Origin: Marinomonas primoryensis
GTDB lineage: Bacteria; Pseudomonadota; Gammaproteobacteria; Pseudomonadales; Marinomonadaceae
Direction of reading: 5' to 3'
Assembly (NCBI RefSeq): GCF_013372285.1
Contig: NZ_CP054301.1
Coordinates: forward strand, 2,954,501 to 3,018,500
DNA: 64,000 nucleotides
Below, piece after piece: positions 40,885-49,089 of this stretch. Each line of letters opens with the position of its first letter. Position 1 is the first letter of the stretch. Under the pieces are notes generated by a model, which was not told the origin of the DNA, did not search any database, and saw nothing but the letters and a program-made list of their open reading frames with translations. Both the position numbers and the translations under genes were made by a program.

Positions 40885-41526
40885 TTAGATCTCCAGTGCC
40901 AATTGCGCCAAAAAAGCACGCATAACCGATTCGCGGCGCTTGCCTTCGGCTTGAGCAGATACCGTATTTAAGCTATCGGCTATACGGAATAACTTGTTAT
41001 AAAAATGGTCGATAGAATACTGTGCATCATCCGGCTCACGATCCTCACAAAATGGATCATCGAGTGAATAAAGCGCCCTATTTAACGTACCGCTGACTTG
41101 CATACAACGCGCAATACCGATCGCCCCCAGTGCATCCAAACGATCGGCGTCTTGTACAATTTTAGCCTCCAGGCTTTCAAGTGGCACATTGGCGCTAAAA
41201 CTGTGAGCTCGAATAGCATGATGAATAGCGGGGAAATAATCGGCCGGATATTTAATAGAATGTAAAAAACCAATGGCTTTGTCAGCGGCCAACGTCGAAG
41301 CAAGATGCCGGTCCGGATGATTTTTTGGTAACGAAACACAGTCGTGTAACCACGCCGCAGGCATTACCACTGACATATCCGCACCTTCATCCAGCGCCAA
41401 TTGCTGTGCCACTTTTACCACTCGATAAATGTGGCTCACGTCGTGCGCCACATCCGCAGCGCCTTGTGCTTCTAAAAACGTTCGGCAATGGTTTTCAAAT
41501 TCGCTTTCTAACGCTGACAACATCAT
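40885..41526 (-). CDS. HD-domain phosphohydrolase, YedJ-like
   Basis: 213 residues with an HD-superfamily metal site: HDVSHIYRV (H first ligand), AAWLHDCVSL (HD), and IVQDADRLDALGAIG (second Asp). This order, with the DADRLDALG motif, matches the E. coli YedJ group of putative phosphohydrolases. The substrate is not known. Convergent with the MarR gene, only 3 bases between stops. Confidence 0.85.
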   Translation of the reverse strand: MMLSALESEFENHCRTFLEAQGAADVAHDVSHIYRVVKVAQQLALDEGADMSVVMPAAWLHDCVSLPKNHPDRHLASTLAADKAIGFLHSIKYPADYFPAIHHAIRAHSFSANVPLESLEAKIVQDADRLDALGAIGIARCMQVSGTLNRALYSLDDPFCEDREPDDAQYSIDHFYNKLFRIADSLNTVSAQAEGKRRESVMRAFLAQLALEI

Positions 41527-41621
41527 GTTTCCAATTCATATTGAATAATTCGGACAAGCCTATATCAAATACCATGATGAAAACACACCATGGTGACATT
41601 AATAAAAGTGTGTAAAAACAA

Positions 41622-41653
41622 AAAAGGCTTTGATTCAATCATCAAAGCCTTTT
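41622..41653 (-). terminator. Intrinsic terminator after ompW
   Basis: 13-bp perfect stem AAAAGGCTTTGAT / ATCAAAGCCTTTT with a 6-base loop, 40 bases beyond the ompW stop on the minus strand and followed by T-rich sequence on that strand. Confidence 0.9.
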
Positions 41654-41693
41654 CCCTTTAGACGCTTTCCTACCTACTTAATCCATCGTCTCA

Positions 41694-42305
41694 TTAGAAG
41701 GTATAACCCACACTGGCCATAAAGGTGATTGGATCAATATCGGCGTCAATCGTTCCGACTGTCGTGTGAACGTCGGTATTAATATCCATGTACCAAATAG
41801 ACGCATTGGCAAACCAGTTTTCGGCGAAGTTCACATCCACACCCAATTGAGCGGCCAAGCCAAATGAATCATCCAAACTCACATCGGTTCCCGCCAATGT
41901 GCCTTTGCCTTTTTCATCAAAGAAAACCGTGTAATTCAAACCTGCACCAACATAAGAGCGAATTTGGCTATTGGCTTGGCCAAAGTAATACTGCGCCATT
42001 ACCGAAGGTGGCAAGTGCGATACCTCAGCGACTTCGCCAAGCCCTTTAGTAGAAACTTTATGAGTAAAAGGTGTCGCGGCTAGCAACTCCACACCAAACT
42101 GCTCTGTTAGCATATACGTGAGTGTTACGCCGACTTGAGTGTCATTATCCAACTCCAATTCACCGGTGTTCAATACGTTATCACTGCTTTCATTCGGCAT
42201 AACCGTTGCAAAGCCAGCTCGGACGAATAAATCGCCGGCGTCATGAGCCAAAACCACAGAAGAGCAAAGTGTTGAAATAAGGGCAATAGGAAGTAAAGCT
42301 TTCAT
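41694..42305 (-). CDS. ompW: Outer membrane protein OmpW
   Basis: OmpW forms a small eight-stranded outer-membrane barrel thought to pass hydrophobic compounds. The 203 residues start at ATG 42305 (AAGGA upstream) with a signal peptide (MKALLPIALISTLCSSVVLA), then GDLFVRAGFATVMPNE, typical of OmpW. The protein ends in Phe (VGYTF), the outer-membrane insertion signal. A longer ORF start at 42389 has no support. Confidence 0.93.
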   Translation of the reverse strand: MKALLPIALISTLCSSVVLAHDAGDLFVRAGFATVMPNESSDNVLNTGELELDNDTQVGVTLTYMLTEQFGVELLAATPFTHKVSTKGLGEVAEVSHLPPSVMAQYYFGQANSQIRSYVGAGLNYTVFFDEKGKGTLAGTDVSLDDSFGLAAQLGVDVNFAENWFANASIWYMDINTDVHTTVGTIDADIDPITFMASVGYTF

Positions 42306-42499
42306 AATCAAATCCTTCTTTTTAATCAAACAACATGTCTGTGAACAAAAAATAGCAGGATAAGGAATCAAACTATTAATATAGATCAAGGTTTTATTGC
42401 CCTTTCGAACAAGCCACCAAATCCATTGACATAGGTCTGATTTTAGAGCGATTCATACCGTGGCTCATGCCATATATAAAGTCTCATTTTGAAAAAATC

Positions 42500-42536
42500 A
42501 GTAAACTTTATTATTTTAAAAAGTAAACTAATTTAC
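42500..42536. promoter_or_regulatory. Repeated AGTAAACT motif upstream of the DMT gene
   Basis: AGTAAACT occurs at 42500-42507 and 42522-42529, 22 bases apart, about two helical turns. The second copy is part of GTAAA-CTAA-TTTAC (42523-42536), a near-palindrome. This could be a regulator site for the permease gene. The regulator is unknown. Confidence 0.4.
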
Positions 42537-42578
42537 CTACTGTATGGAAATCGTTAGACTTACGACAAAATCATCCAA

Positions 42579-43475
42579 ATGGAATCCATTCTCATGCCAA
42601 TTCTTATTGCCGTCACCCTTTTATGGGCGTTTTCCTTCAGCTTGATTGGCGTTTATCTCGCCGGCCAAGTCGATGCCTGGTTCTCTGTATTAATGCGAGT
42701 CGCTCTGGCTACTGTCGTATTTTTACCTTTTTTAAAGCTTCGTGAAATTGAAGCCAAAATAGCGCTCAAACTTATGATATGCGGGGCTTTACAGCTTGGC
42801 ATCATGTATGGTTTTTATTATCAATCCTTCCTATACCTGTCAGTTCCTGAAGTCTTGCTATTCACGGTGATGACACCACTTTACGTCACTTTGATTAATG
42901 ACATGTTAGACAAACGCTTCAATATTGGCTTTGCCGTCAGTGCGCTCGTGGCTATTCTTGGCGCTGTTGCCATTCGCTACCAAGGTATCGATGAAGGCTT
43001 CATTAAAGGCTTACTGATTGTTCAAGGTGCCAACATTTGTTTCGCAGCAGGGCAAGTAGGTTATAAACGCATCATTGCAAAAGAGCGCCCAGACCTATCT
43101 CAACGCACGGTTTTCGGCTGGTTTTTCATAGGTGCATTGGCGGTGGTTATTCCTTGTTACCTTGCGCTAGGTAACCCTGATAAATTACCGACCACTACTC
43201 TTCAATGGGGTATTTTAACTTACCTAGGTATTGTGGCTTCGGGCCTTGGTTACTTTGCTTGGAACAGAGGAGCAACCATGGTTAACGTAGGAACATTAGC
43301 GGTTGCAAATAATTTACTGATTCCCGCTGGCATTATTGTTAACGTGGTTTTCTGGAACCGCGATGCTGACATCGTTCGACTGGCCATTGGTGGCAGTATT
43401 ATCTTATTGGCACTTTGGCTGAATGATAAATTCAACCAACGACTCGCTGCGGCCAAAGCTGCTAACGCAAGCTAA
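42579..43475 (+). CDS. DMT-superfamily (EamA) transporter
   Basis: 298 residues with about ten hydrophobic helices in two EamA repeats, the layout of drug/metabolite exporters. The start LLWAFSFSLIGVYLAG is like other EamA proteins. The substrate cannot be told from sequence; exporters of amino acids or metabolites are common in this family. ATG 42579 and ATG 42594 are both possible; neither has a strong ribosome site. Convergent with the DUF2057 gene. Confidence 0.9.
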   Translation: MESILMPILIAVTLLWAFSFSLIGVYLAGQVDAWFSVLMRVALATVVFLPFLKLREIEAKIALKLMICGALQLGIMYGFYYQSFLYLSVPEVLLFTVMTPLYVTLINDMLDKRFNIGFAVSALVAILGAVAIRYQGIDEGFIKGLLIVQGANICFAAGQVGYKRIIAKERPDLSQRTVFGWFFIGALAVVIPCYLALGNPDKLPTTTLQWGILTYLGIVASGLGYFAWNRGATMVNVGTLAVANNLLIPAGIIVNVVFWNRDADIVRLAIGGSIILLALWLNDKFNQRLAAAKAANAS

Positions 43476-43505
43476 TTGATAACTTAGGTAAATCTAAGCC
43501 AAATG

Positions 43506-43533
43506 GAAACGCCCAGCATTGGCTGGGCGTTTC
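43506..43533. terminator. Bidirectional terminator between the DMT and DUF2057 genes
   Basis: 12-bp stem GAAACGCCCAGC / GCTGGGCGTTTC with an ATTG loop between two convergent genes. The T-run is short on both sides. Confidence 0.8.
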
Positions 43534-43557
43534 TATAATACGATGCCTAGAAAAACA

Positions 43558-44277
43558 TTATTCTACCAGCCAAGCTTGAAATGCTTTTTTCGCCTCTCTA
43601 TCGGCTTTATTAAACCAAAACTGCGACATTTCCAGCTGGATATTAGACACTGACGGCTTATATAAGTCGTCAGCAACCCAGATACGCATCTCTTTTCGAG
43701 TCGCATCATCGGATCGGTTATACCAAAACTGCATCATTTCTAGCGCAACATTTTGAGTCAAAATGACCGGAGCTAAGACAGGAGCATCATCTATAATTGG
43801 TTGGTTTTTTGCCGTGAAACGTTCAATTTCGGTAACGTAATCACGCGTATTTTGAAACCCCGACTTCACCGGTAGTATTTGATGTTGATAATCTACTTCT
43901 TTGCCACTGCGATCATCAAAAAGGGTAAACGTAGGCGCCTTAGAGTAAGCTTCTGCCTGTTTTTGAGTCGAAATATAAGGCGCTTTCACCGTGAAGTAAT
44001 CATTCTTTTCAAATTGTAAGTCCAGCACAATAGGCTCAGATTGATACGCTTGAGTATCGCCACCACTGTGCAACAATTTATTAAATCGTACGACAATTTG
44101 GTGCTGACCTTCATCAACCTCGACCTTAAAGTCATTACCGAACTGCCTTGCGCCTTCAAGGTCAACGTACATAATTTCAAACGATCTAGGTACTTCAAAC
44201 GTCGCCGCCTGAGCTGGTAATGCCATCACACAAACAGACAGAAAACTACTCGCGACAATTCGATTTTTCAATCCCAC
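43558..44277 (-). CDS. DUF2057 family exported protein
   Basis: 239 residues with a signal peptide (about 1-24, cut near AQAATF). The N-terminal part (EVPRSFEIMYVDLEGARQF, HQIVVRFNKLL) is like the DUF2057/YccT family, whose role is unclear. The C-terminus carries a duplicated motif of about 27 residues: LEMMQFWYNRSDDATRKEM (near 182) and LEMSQFWFNKADREAKKAF (near 217). The DUF2057 core is expected to be periplasmic. Confidence 0.8.
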   Translation of the reverse strand: MGLKNRIVASSFLSVCVMALPAQAATFEVPRSFEIMYVDLEGARQFGNDFKVEVDEGQHQIVVRFNKLLHSGGDTQAYQSEPIVLDLQFEKNDYFTVKAPYISTQKQAEAYSKAPTFTLFDDRSGKEVDYQHQILPVKSGFQNTRDYVTEIERFTAKNQPIIDDAPVLAPVILTQNVALEMMQFWYNRSDDATRKEMRIWVADDLYKPSVSNIQLEMSQFWFNKADREAKKAFQAWLVE

Positions 44278-44550
44278 AATATACTCCTTACAACAAAAAC
44301 AGTGTAGTTGGTAAATCTAGCATATTGTTCTATCTAATTTACTGAGTCTTCTCTGCTTTCAAAGAGCTTGCTGAATGTTGTCTTCTTTCGTCTGTCACAA
44401 CACCTGTATTAGGAGCCGGAAATAATAGAAAAATACGAATACGCTTTTGAATCTAGGGTATGATCAATCAATAATATGTTTACTAAACAATCAAATAGAA
44501 AAAATAATAACCATTACTATTAACTGTATCAGGAACGACTTCACACTATC

Positions 44551-45588
44551 ATGCCTAACAACATCCAAGCCGAACTCAGCCATAAGTTCACTCTGCGAAT
44601 CATAGAAATCGTCTTTACTACCATCGTATTATCTCTAATTTTTAGGCCCTTCTTTATTGATTTACCTATCTACTTCTTGTTGATTGGCATTGCAGATTTG
44701 TTCTTAATGACAGGGTTTTATTTTATCGTGCGGCTTAATTTATTACCAAAATGGGAAATTACGCTCTCCTTACTGATCGCCCTTATTATCATTCTTCCTA
44801 CCCTTGCAATTTCCGGCGGTGTTAATAGCCAAATGGTCTACTTTTTGCCACTTTATCCAATTTTGGCAGCGCTTCTCGGTGGGCATCGAGAATCTTTAGC
44901 TCTTACAGTTACCCTCGTGGCAGGCACTATTTTGGCGACCATATTTAGTGAGTATATTGTAGACTTAACTGGCGGTGTCTATTCCAAAGAGATGTCCACG
45001 GCTCGTGGCTTTTGGCTTACTATTTCCATTATTTTAAGTGCTTTTTTTGGGCACTTCTTTCTTCAACGCTACACTGAAGTAACCAAGCAACTCAAAGAAG
45101 AAAACACGCTAGACCCACTGACTGGATTACTTAACAGACGCGGCTTAAACACCCACTTTAGCAAAGAGCTAGAAGAGACAGAGATTACCTCTTCACCTTT
45201 AAGTCTTATCCTAATTGATATTGACTACTTTAAAAAAATAAATGATAGATACGGACATGACGTTGGAGATATATGTTTGATTGAAGTCGCCAATGTTCTT
45301 TCAAGCACACTGAGAAAGCGCGACATCATTGCTCGGTTTGGTGGTGAAGAGTTTATTGTCATTCTCCCAAATACCACAAAGAATCAGGCTGCACTCATCG
45401 CTGATGATCTTAAAAATGTGATCTCTAAACAAAAATTCAGTGATTTCAATCTTCCTATCACCATCACATTAGGTGTAACCGATAGCCGTGGCCAACATGA
45501 CAATGCACTTAAAATGATAAAACGAGCGGACAAAGCACTTTATAGAGGCAAAGACAAAGGACGAAATTGCGTAGAGCTGTCCGAATAG
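44551..45588 (+). CDS. Membrane diguanylate cyclase (GGDEF)
   Basis: This enzyme makes c-di-GMP from two GTP. The 345 residues have about five to six membrane helices in the first 170 and a GGDEF domain (about 187-345). The active site is GGEEF (264-268), and the RKRD inhibitory I-site (255-258) stands exactly five residues before it, so product inhibition is expected. Metal-binding LIDIDYFKKINDRYGH is intact. The membrane part is not one I can name. Other c-di-GMP genes are not near. Confidence 0.92.
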   Translation: MPNNIQAELSHKFTLRIIEIVFTTIVLSLIFRPFFIDLPIYFLLIGIADLFLMTGFYFIVRLNLLPKWEITLSLLIALIIILPTLAISGGVNSQMVYFLPLYPILAALLGGHRESLALTVTLVAGTILATIFSEYIVDLTGGVYSKEMSTARGFWLTISIILSAFFGHFFLQRYTEVTKQLKEENTLDPLTGLLNRRGLNTHFSKELEETEITSSPLSLILIDIDYFKKINDRYGHDVGDICLIEVANVLSSTLRKRDIIARFGGEEFIVILPNTTKNQAALIADDLKNVISKQKFSDFNLPITITLGVTDSRGQHDNALKMIKRADKALYRGKDKGRNCVELSE

Positions 45589-45791
45589 AGCATAATTCAA
45601 CCAAAAAAGAACAACCTAATAGTTATAAATATATAAACAAGGGTGCTTTTGATCGGAGGGTCAAACACGCAATAAATGCTGGGCCAATTGGCATTAGTCT
45701 CATCAAAATTCATTTTATCTTGATTACCACTGACTCATATCACGACATCACTTAGGCCTCTATTTCTAATAGGATAGAGCAATAGTGCGTC

Positions 45792-46271
45792 TTAGTTTCT
45801 TTTACGCCAGCTACTGTACTTTGAATGCACTCCTCGAGTAAAAGCAGACGAATATTCTTCCAAAAGATCCACTCCATATAAAATAGCAACCAAGATGAGA
45901 GACAGTTTGATAGCCACATAAGAATCGACAATGGCAATACACACACCGACGGAAGCAAGCGACCAAATAGTCGCAGCAGAAGTCACTCCGATGACGGCTC
46001 CGTCTTTTGAAAGCATCACCCCAGCACCAAGGAAACCAATCCCCGTAATCACCTGCCCTATTATCCTAGATGGATCTGTAATGTCAGCAGCAACAAACAT
46101 TGACGATGCAATAAATACATAGGTTCCCAAGACGATTAAAGCCGAGGTTCGAATACCCACTGGCTTACCTCTCAGCTGCCGTTCTAAACCAACAATAACA
46201 CCACAAAAAACAGAGGTAAAAATCGCCCCCCAACTATAGGGAGCAATAGAAAATAACGAATCTAAACTCAT
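45792..46271 (-). CDS. MgtC/SapB family membrane protein
   Basis: 159 residues with about four to five membrane helices and the MgtC/SapB pattern GVIVGLERQLRGKPVGIRTSALIVLG followed by GFLGAGVML. In MgtC of pathogens this family aids survival in low magnesium and inhibits the ATP synthase. The C-terminal MgtC ACT-like domain is missing, so it belongs to the short SapB-like form, of unknown role. Confidence 0.88.
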   Translation of the reverse strand: MSLDSLFSIAPYSWGAIFTSVFCGVIVGLERQLRGKPVGIRTSALIVLGTYVFIASSMFVAADITDPSRIIGQVITGIGFLGAGVMLSKDGAVIGVTSAATIWSLASVGVCIAIVDSYVAIKLSLILVAILYGVDLLEEYSSAFTRGVHSKYSSWRKRN

Positions 46272-46409
46272 ACTATCTTTCTTAGGGCAAACGCCGCAAC
46301 AAGGTGAATGAAAGGAACAATACCATGGCGGATACTGTACTGAATTTTTAATCTTAGTACAGAGTCGAGTGATGAGCTAAATCAAATTAATAGAAACTAC
46401 ACATCATAA

Positions 46410-46439
46410 AAAAAGGAATGCACTGCGGCATTCCTTTTT
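46410..46439 (-). terminator. Intrinsic terminator after the phytase-like gene
   Basis: 12-bp stem AAAAAGGAATGC / GCATTCCTTTTT with a 6-base loop, 36 bases beyond the stop of the minus-strand gene and followed by a T-run on that strand. Confidence 0.88.
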
Positions 46440-46475
46440 ACTTTACTCAACTTAATAAAGCGCAATCTAAAGTTA

Positions 46476-47894
46476 CTAATTGCCCATCAGGTCGGCGTTA
46501 ATAATATAAAGTCGATTCGAATCAATCGTATGATTATCAAGATGCTTTTGCTCTAGCTTACCTTTCGTCGACCAAGTCGCGAAATCGTCATCGTTTAATA
46601 CACCAAGATGATGACCATCAATCACCCACAAGCCTTCCATTTTATCATGTGGATAAGAAACGGCTTTCACCATGTCGATCACCAGTGCTTTATTGACCGG
46701 TTTGATGCCTTTTTCTGCCAATGCGTCCCAGCCATATGTGTTGGCGAATTGCTCTAAGGTCAAGCCATCAATCATCAATCCATGACTCGCATCTCGCGTG
46801 ATAGAACTCGACAAAGCAACACTAGAAAGCGGTGTACCGGTGCTTAAGTCAATACGATACACATGCTTCTGAGCATTCGGGTTGGCTTTAGACTCACCAT
46901 TTGGCCCACCTAATAAGAAGCTGCCATCGCGTTCAATCACCAAAAACTGATTAGCGGTCAACGTAGAAATCTCAGAGTTTGCATTTTCGGCTTTTTCTTG
47001 GCGGTATAAGTATTGCTCAGTATTACCATCCGTTAAGTTCACCGTGACGATGCGAGTCAAGTTGCCCTTTTGAGCCGCTTTATCTGGGTTCTGCATGGTT
47101 GATTGCATAATACCGACCAAAGTGGTCTCATCTGGCGAAATGGCCAAGCCTTCCATTCCTCGATTCGCCCGACGATGTTGGAATACGGCAGGTAAATAGA
47201 ACATATTGCGAGTATCATTTTTAAACGCATTAATTCGGCCAATTTCTACGCCATTTCTATCAAAGTGAACAATATGGGGGCCATACTCATCACTCACCCA
47301 AAATGTACCATCTTTTAGCGCGACTAAACCTTCACCATCTAAACCGTAATCATCCAATTTAATAGGATTCGTGTCCTTGTTATAAGGCTTACTGTCATTC
47401 ATTAAAACGGGTTGTCCATTGGAATGATACGGCGTTTCACCTGTGCCACCTAATGCAGACGTATTCGGCAAACCAGAGATCAAACTGCCTTCTGGACGTT
47501 TGAGTAAAATGCTTTTTACCATAGAAATCGAGCCATCAGATTCTACTTCGAACAAACCAATACGTGGCGTATAAGAAGCCACAGGAAAGCTTTTCCCTTT
47601 ACCGTATTCGCCCGTGTAATTCGCGTTTGGACCACGATCGGTTAATGCGTAAAACTGATTCGCTTGGTTCGGATTCGCCGTCATCGCAGAGCCAAAACCA
47701 CCATTACGAATTTCAAAGGGCTGATTGGTTTTCCTATCAATAAGGTCTCCACGCAATACAGAGTAAGGCAATTCACTCCCCTGCTTCGGAACGTTATCCA
47801 CAAAACTAGTTACCGCTTGTATCATTCCATTGTTTGCGCAACCCGATAGAACACTGATTGAAAACAAACTAACCAACCAAATCTTACCCGTCAT
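46476..47894 (-). CDS. Lipoprotein with esterase-like/phytase-like domain
   Basis: 472 residues. The leader ends in a good lipobox (SVLSGC), so the protein is probably a lipoprotein. The rest is a beta-propeller-like domain with motifs of the phytase-like/esterase-like family: FYALTDRGPNANY, LDGEGLVALKDGTFWVSDEYGPHIVHFD, RRANRGMEGLAISPD and DKMEGLWVIDGHHLGVLNDDDF. The activity on phytate or other phosphoesters is unproven. Its 5' neighbour on the same strand is the broken VgrG copy, behind its own terminator. Confidence 0.85.
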   Translation of the reverse strand: MTGKIWLVSLFSISVLSGCANNGMIQAVTSFVDNVPKQGSELPYSVLRGDLIDRKTNQPFEIRNGGFGSAMTANPNQANQFYALTDRGPNANYTGEYGKGKSFPVASYTPRIGLFEVESDGSISMVKSILLKRPEGSLISGLPNTSALGGTGETPYHSNGQPVLMNDSKPYNKDTNPIKLDDYGLDGEGLVALKDGTFWVSDEYGPHIVHFDRNGVEIGRINAFKNDTRNMFYLPAVFQHRRANRGMEGLAISPDETTLVGIMQSTMQNPDKAAQKGNLTRIVTVNLTDGNTEQYLYRQEKAENANSEISTLTANQFLVIERDGSFLLGGPNGESKANPNAQKHVYRIDLSTGTPLSSVALSSSITRDASHGLMIDGLTLEQFANTYGWDALAEKGIKPVNKALVIDMVKAVSYPHDKMEGLWVIDGHHLGVLNDDDFATWSTKGKLEQKHLDNHTIDSNRLYIINADLMGN

Positions 47895-48013
47895 TTTCTA
47901 CCCCTGTTAATGTGATAGCACTGCCGTGCTTTGATTATTTTCACCATAAGATAAAGACTGGCCATGACGGTTTGATGACCTCTTAATAAAACATACAACC
48001 CAAATAATAAAAA

Positions 48014-48038
48014 AGGTCAGCCGTAAAACGGCTGACCT
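48014..48038 (-). terminator. Terminator after the T6SS cassette
   Basis: 11-bp stem AGGTCAGCCGT / ACGGCTGACCT with an AAA loop, followed by T-rich sequence on the minus strand, 86 bases beyond the last cassette reading frame. Confidence 0.85.
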
Positions 48039-48123
48039 ATGAAAAAATTAATAGATAAAAAACTATAAAGGTATTATTTACCAGTGCGTTAACAAGTAAT
48101 TTTCATTCTCGGAATGGTGAAAT

Positions 48124-48654
48124 TCACACTTTGGCTGGGCCTAAATTAAAGTCCATATTGAGTAGGGGTTGTTGTATGCGTTTAACGTCTTCCGCTTCTG
48201 TACTACCTTTTTGATAGCTTGGTCCTGCATTCTTCGCCAGTTGTTCTAATGCGGCGGAAACCTTTAAGACTGAGGATTGAAGAATGGGGTCGGAAACCGT
48301 TGTCGTGGTTTCTTCCGTTGCCTCTGCTTCATCGCTTTTCTTGTCTGATACAGTAATAGGAACGGCTGAAGTAGTCATATCTGCCAATGGCGAATCAGGG
48401 GCTTCAATGCCTTCAATGCCTTCAATGCCTTCAATCGTTTCAAGGTCCGCATCGTACTCTGGTGATGTGGCGCCCAGTGGCCGTGCTGCTGAGAGGCCAC
48501 TGAACCCACTGCCAGATCCTGCGCTACCGCCCGTATTTAGGTTAATAGCAGAACCAACGATGTGAACGCCGGCTGCGTCTATTTTGATGAAGCTACCACT
48601 AAACTTGTTTAATATTGCTTCTTTAAATTGACCTGAATGCCTTTGATAGTTCAC
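48124..48654 (-). pseudogene. Broken VgrG linker copy fused to a transposase-like start
   Basis: Residues from GSFIKIDAAGVHIVG to FNLGPAK repeat the linker and peptidoglycan-binding start of the intact VgrG (compare 48129-48597 with 49982-50432), with a few substitutions, then stop. The gp27/gp5 spike and the toxin domain are both missing. The first 18 residues (MNYQRHSGQFKEAILNKF) are unlike VgrG and resemble the N-terminus of helix-turn-helix transposases, which I infer from pattern only. So this is likely a remnant joined to a fragment of an insertion sequence, not a working gene. Confidence 0.75.
48403..48438. repeat. 9-bp tandem repeat in the VgrG remnant
   Basis: Three TTCAATGCC units (48403-48429) and a fourth partial TTCAATCGT encode repeated EGI units in the VgrG remnant. 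The intact VgrG copy has only one EAIEGND-like unit at the same place. Confidence 0.85.
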
Positions 48655-48741
48655 TTGCTTTAACTTACCGCTCCCTGTTTATTTGTAAATTAATTTAGGC
48701 GACAACTATCCTGACACAGGGGGATACTCGTCTTTAAAAAA

Positions 48742-49089
48742 TTACCTACCTGTAGGTTCGCAAGTTATCGAGTTTTCATAAAGATCTGCTTTACACTTTT
48801 GCTCATTCCATGGAGCAGCAACAATAAACGATAAGACAGCTCTTACAGATAAATGAAGCTCAACCGCATATACTGATGGATGGTCTCTGGTTAAATTAAT
48901 ACCGCTACTACCCATATCGCAATATTTTTTAATATCATTCTCTTCTATATCACCACCATATATACAATGATCATCACTTTTAATGTAAGCAACATATGAA
49001 CCACTCTTAGCATAATATTCATATTCACTAATATCATCTGCATAAATTAAAAATGGGAATGATAAAAAAATTAAAAATATGATTTTCAT
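48742..49089 (-). CDS. Small exported protein, candidate T6SS immunity protein
   Basis: 115 residues with a signal peptide (MKIIFLIFLSFPFLIYA, cut before DDISE) and four cysteines in the mature part (CIYGG, KYCDM, KCKAD, TCEPT), which suggests a periplasmic disulfide-stabilised protein. Its ATG overlaps the VgrG stop as ATGA, so the two are translated together. This is where immunity proteins of cell-wall T6SS effectors are found, such as TsiV3 after VgrG3 in Vibrio cholerae. I do not see sequence similarity to a named immunity family. Confidence 0.65.
   Translation of the reverse strand: MKIIFLIFLSFPFLIYADDISEYEYYAKSGSYVAYIKSDDHCIYGGDIEENDIKKYCDMGSSGINLTRDHPSVYAVELHLSVRAVLSFIVAAPWNEQKCKADLYENSITCEPTGR

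Noticed and set aside
45567..45958. Two short ORFs between the GGDEF and MgtC genes
   Set aside because: No motif, no ribosome site; they overlap the real genes.
46272..46475. Small RNA gene before the phytase-like gene
   Set aside because: Only the terminator hairpin at 46410-46439 is supported; no promoter or second structure seen.
48601..48720. Complete insertion sequence
   Set aside because: Only a possible transposase start and one end are visible; no full transposase or second end in the window.
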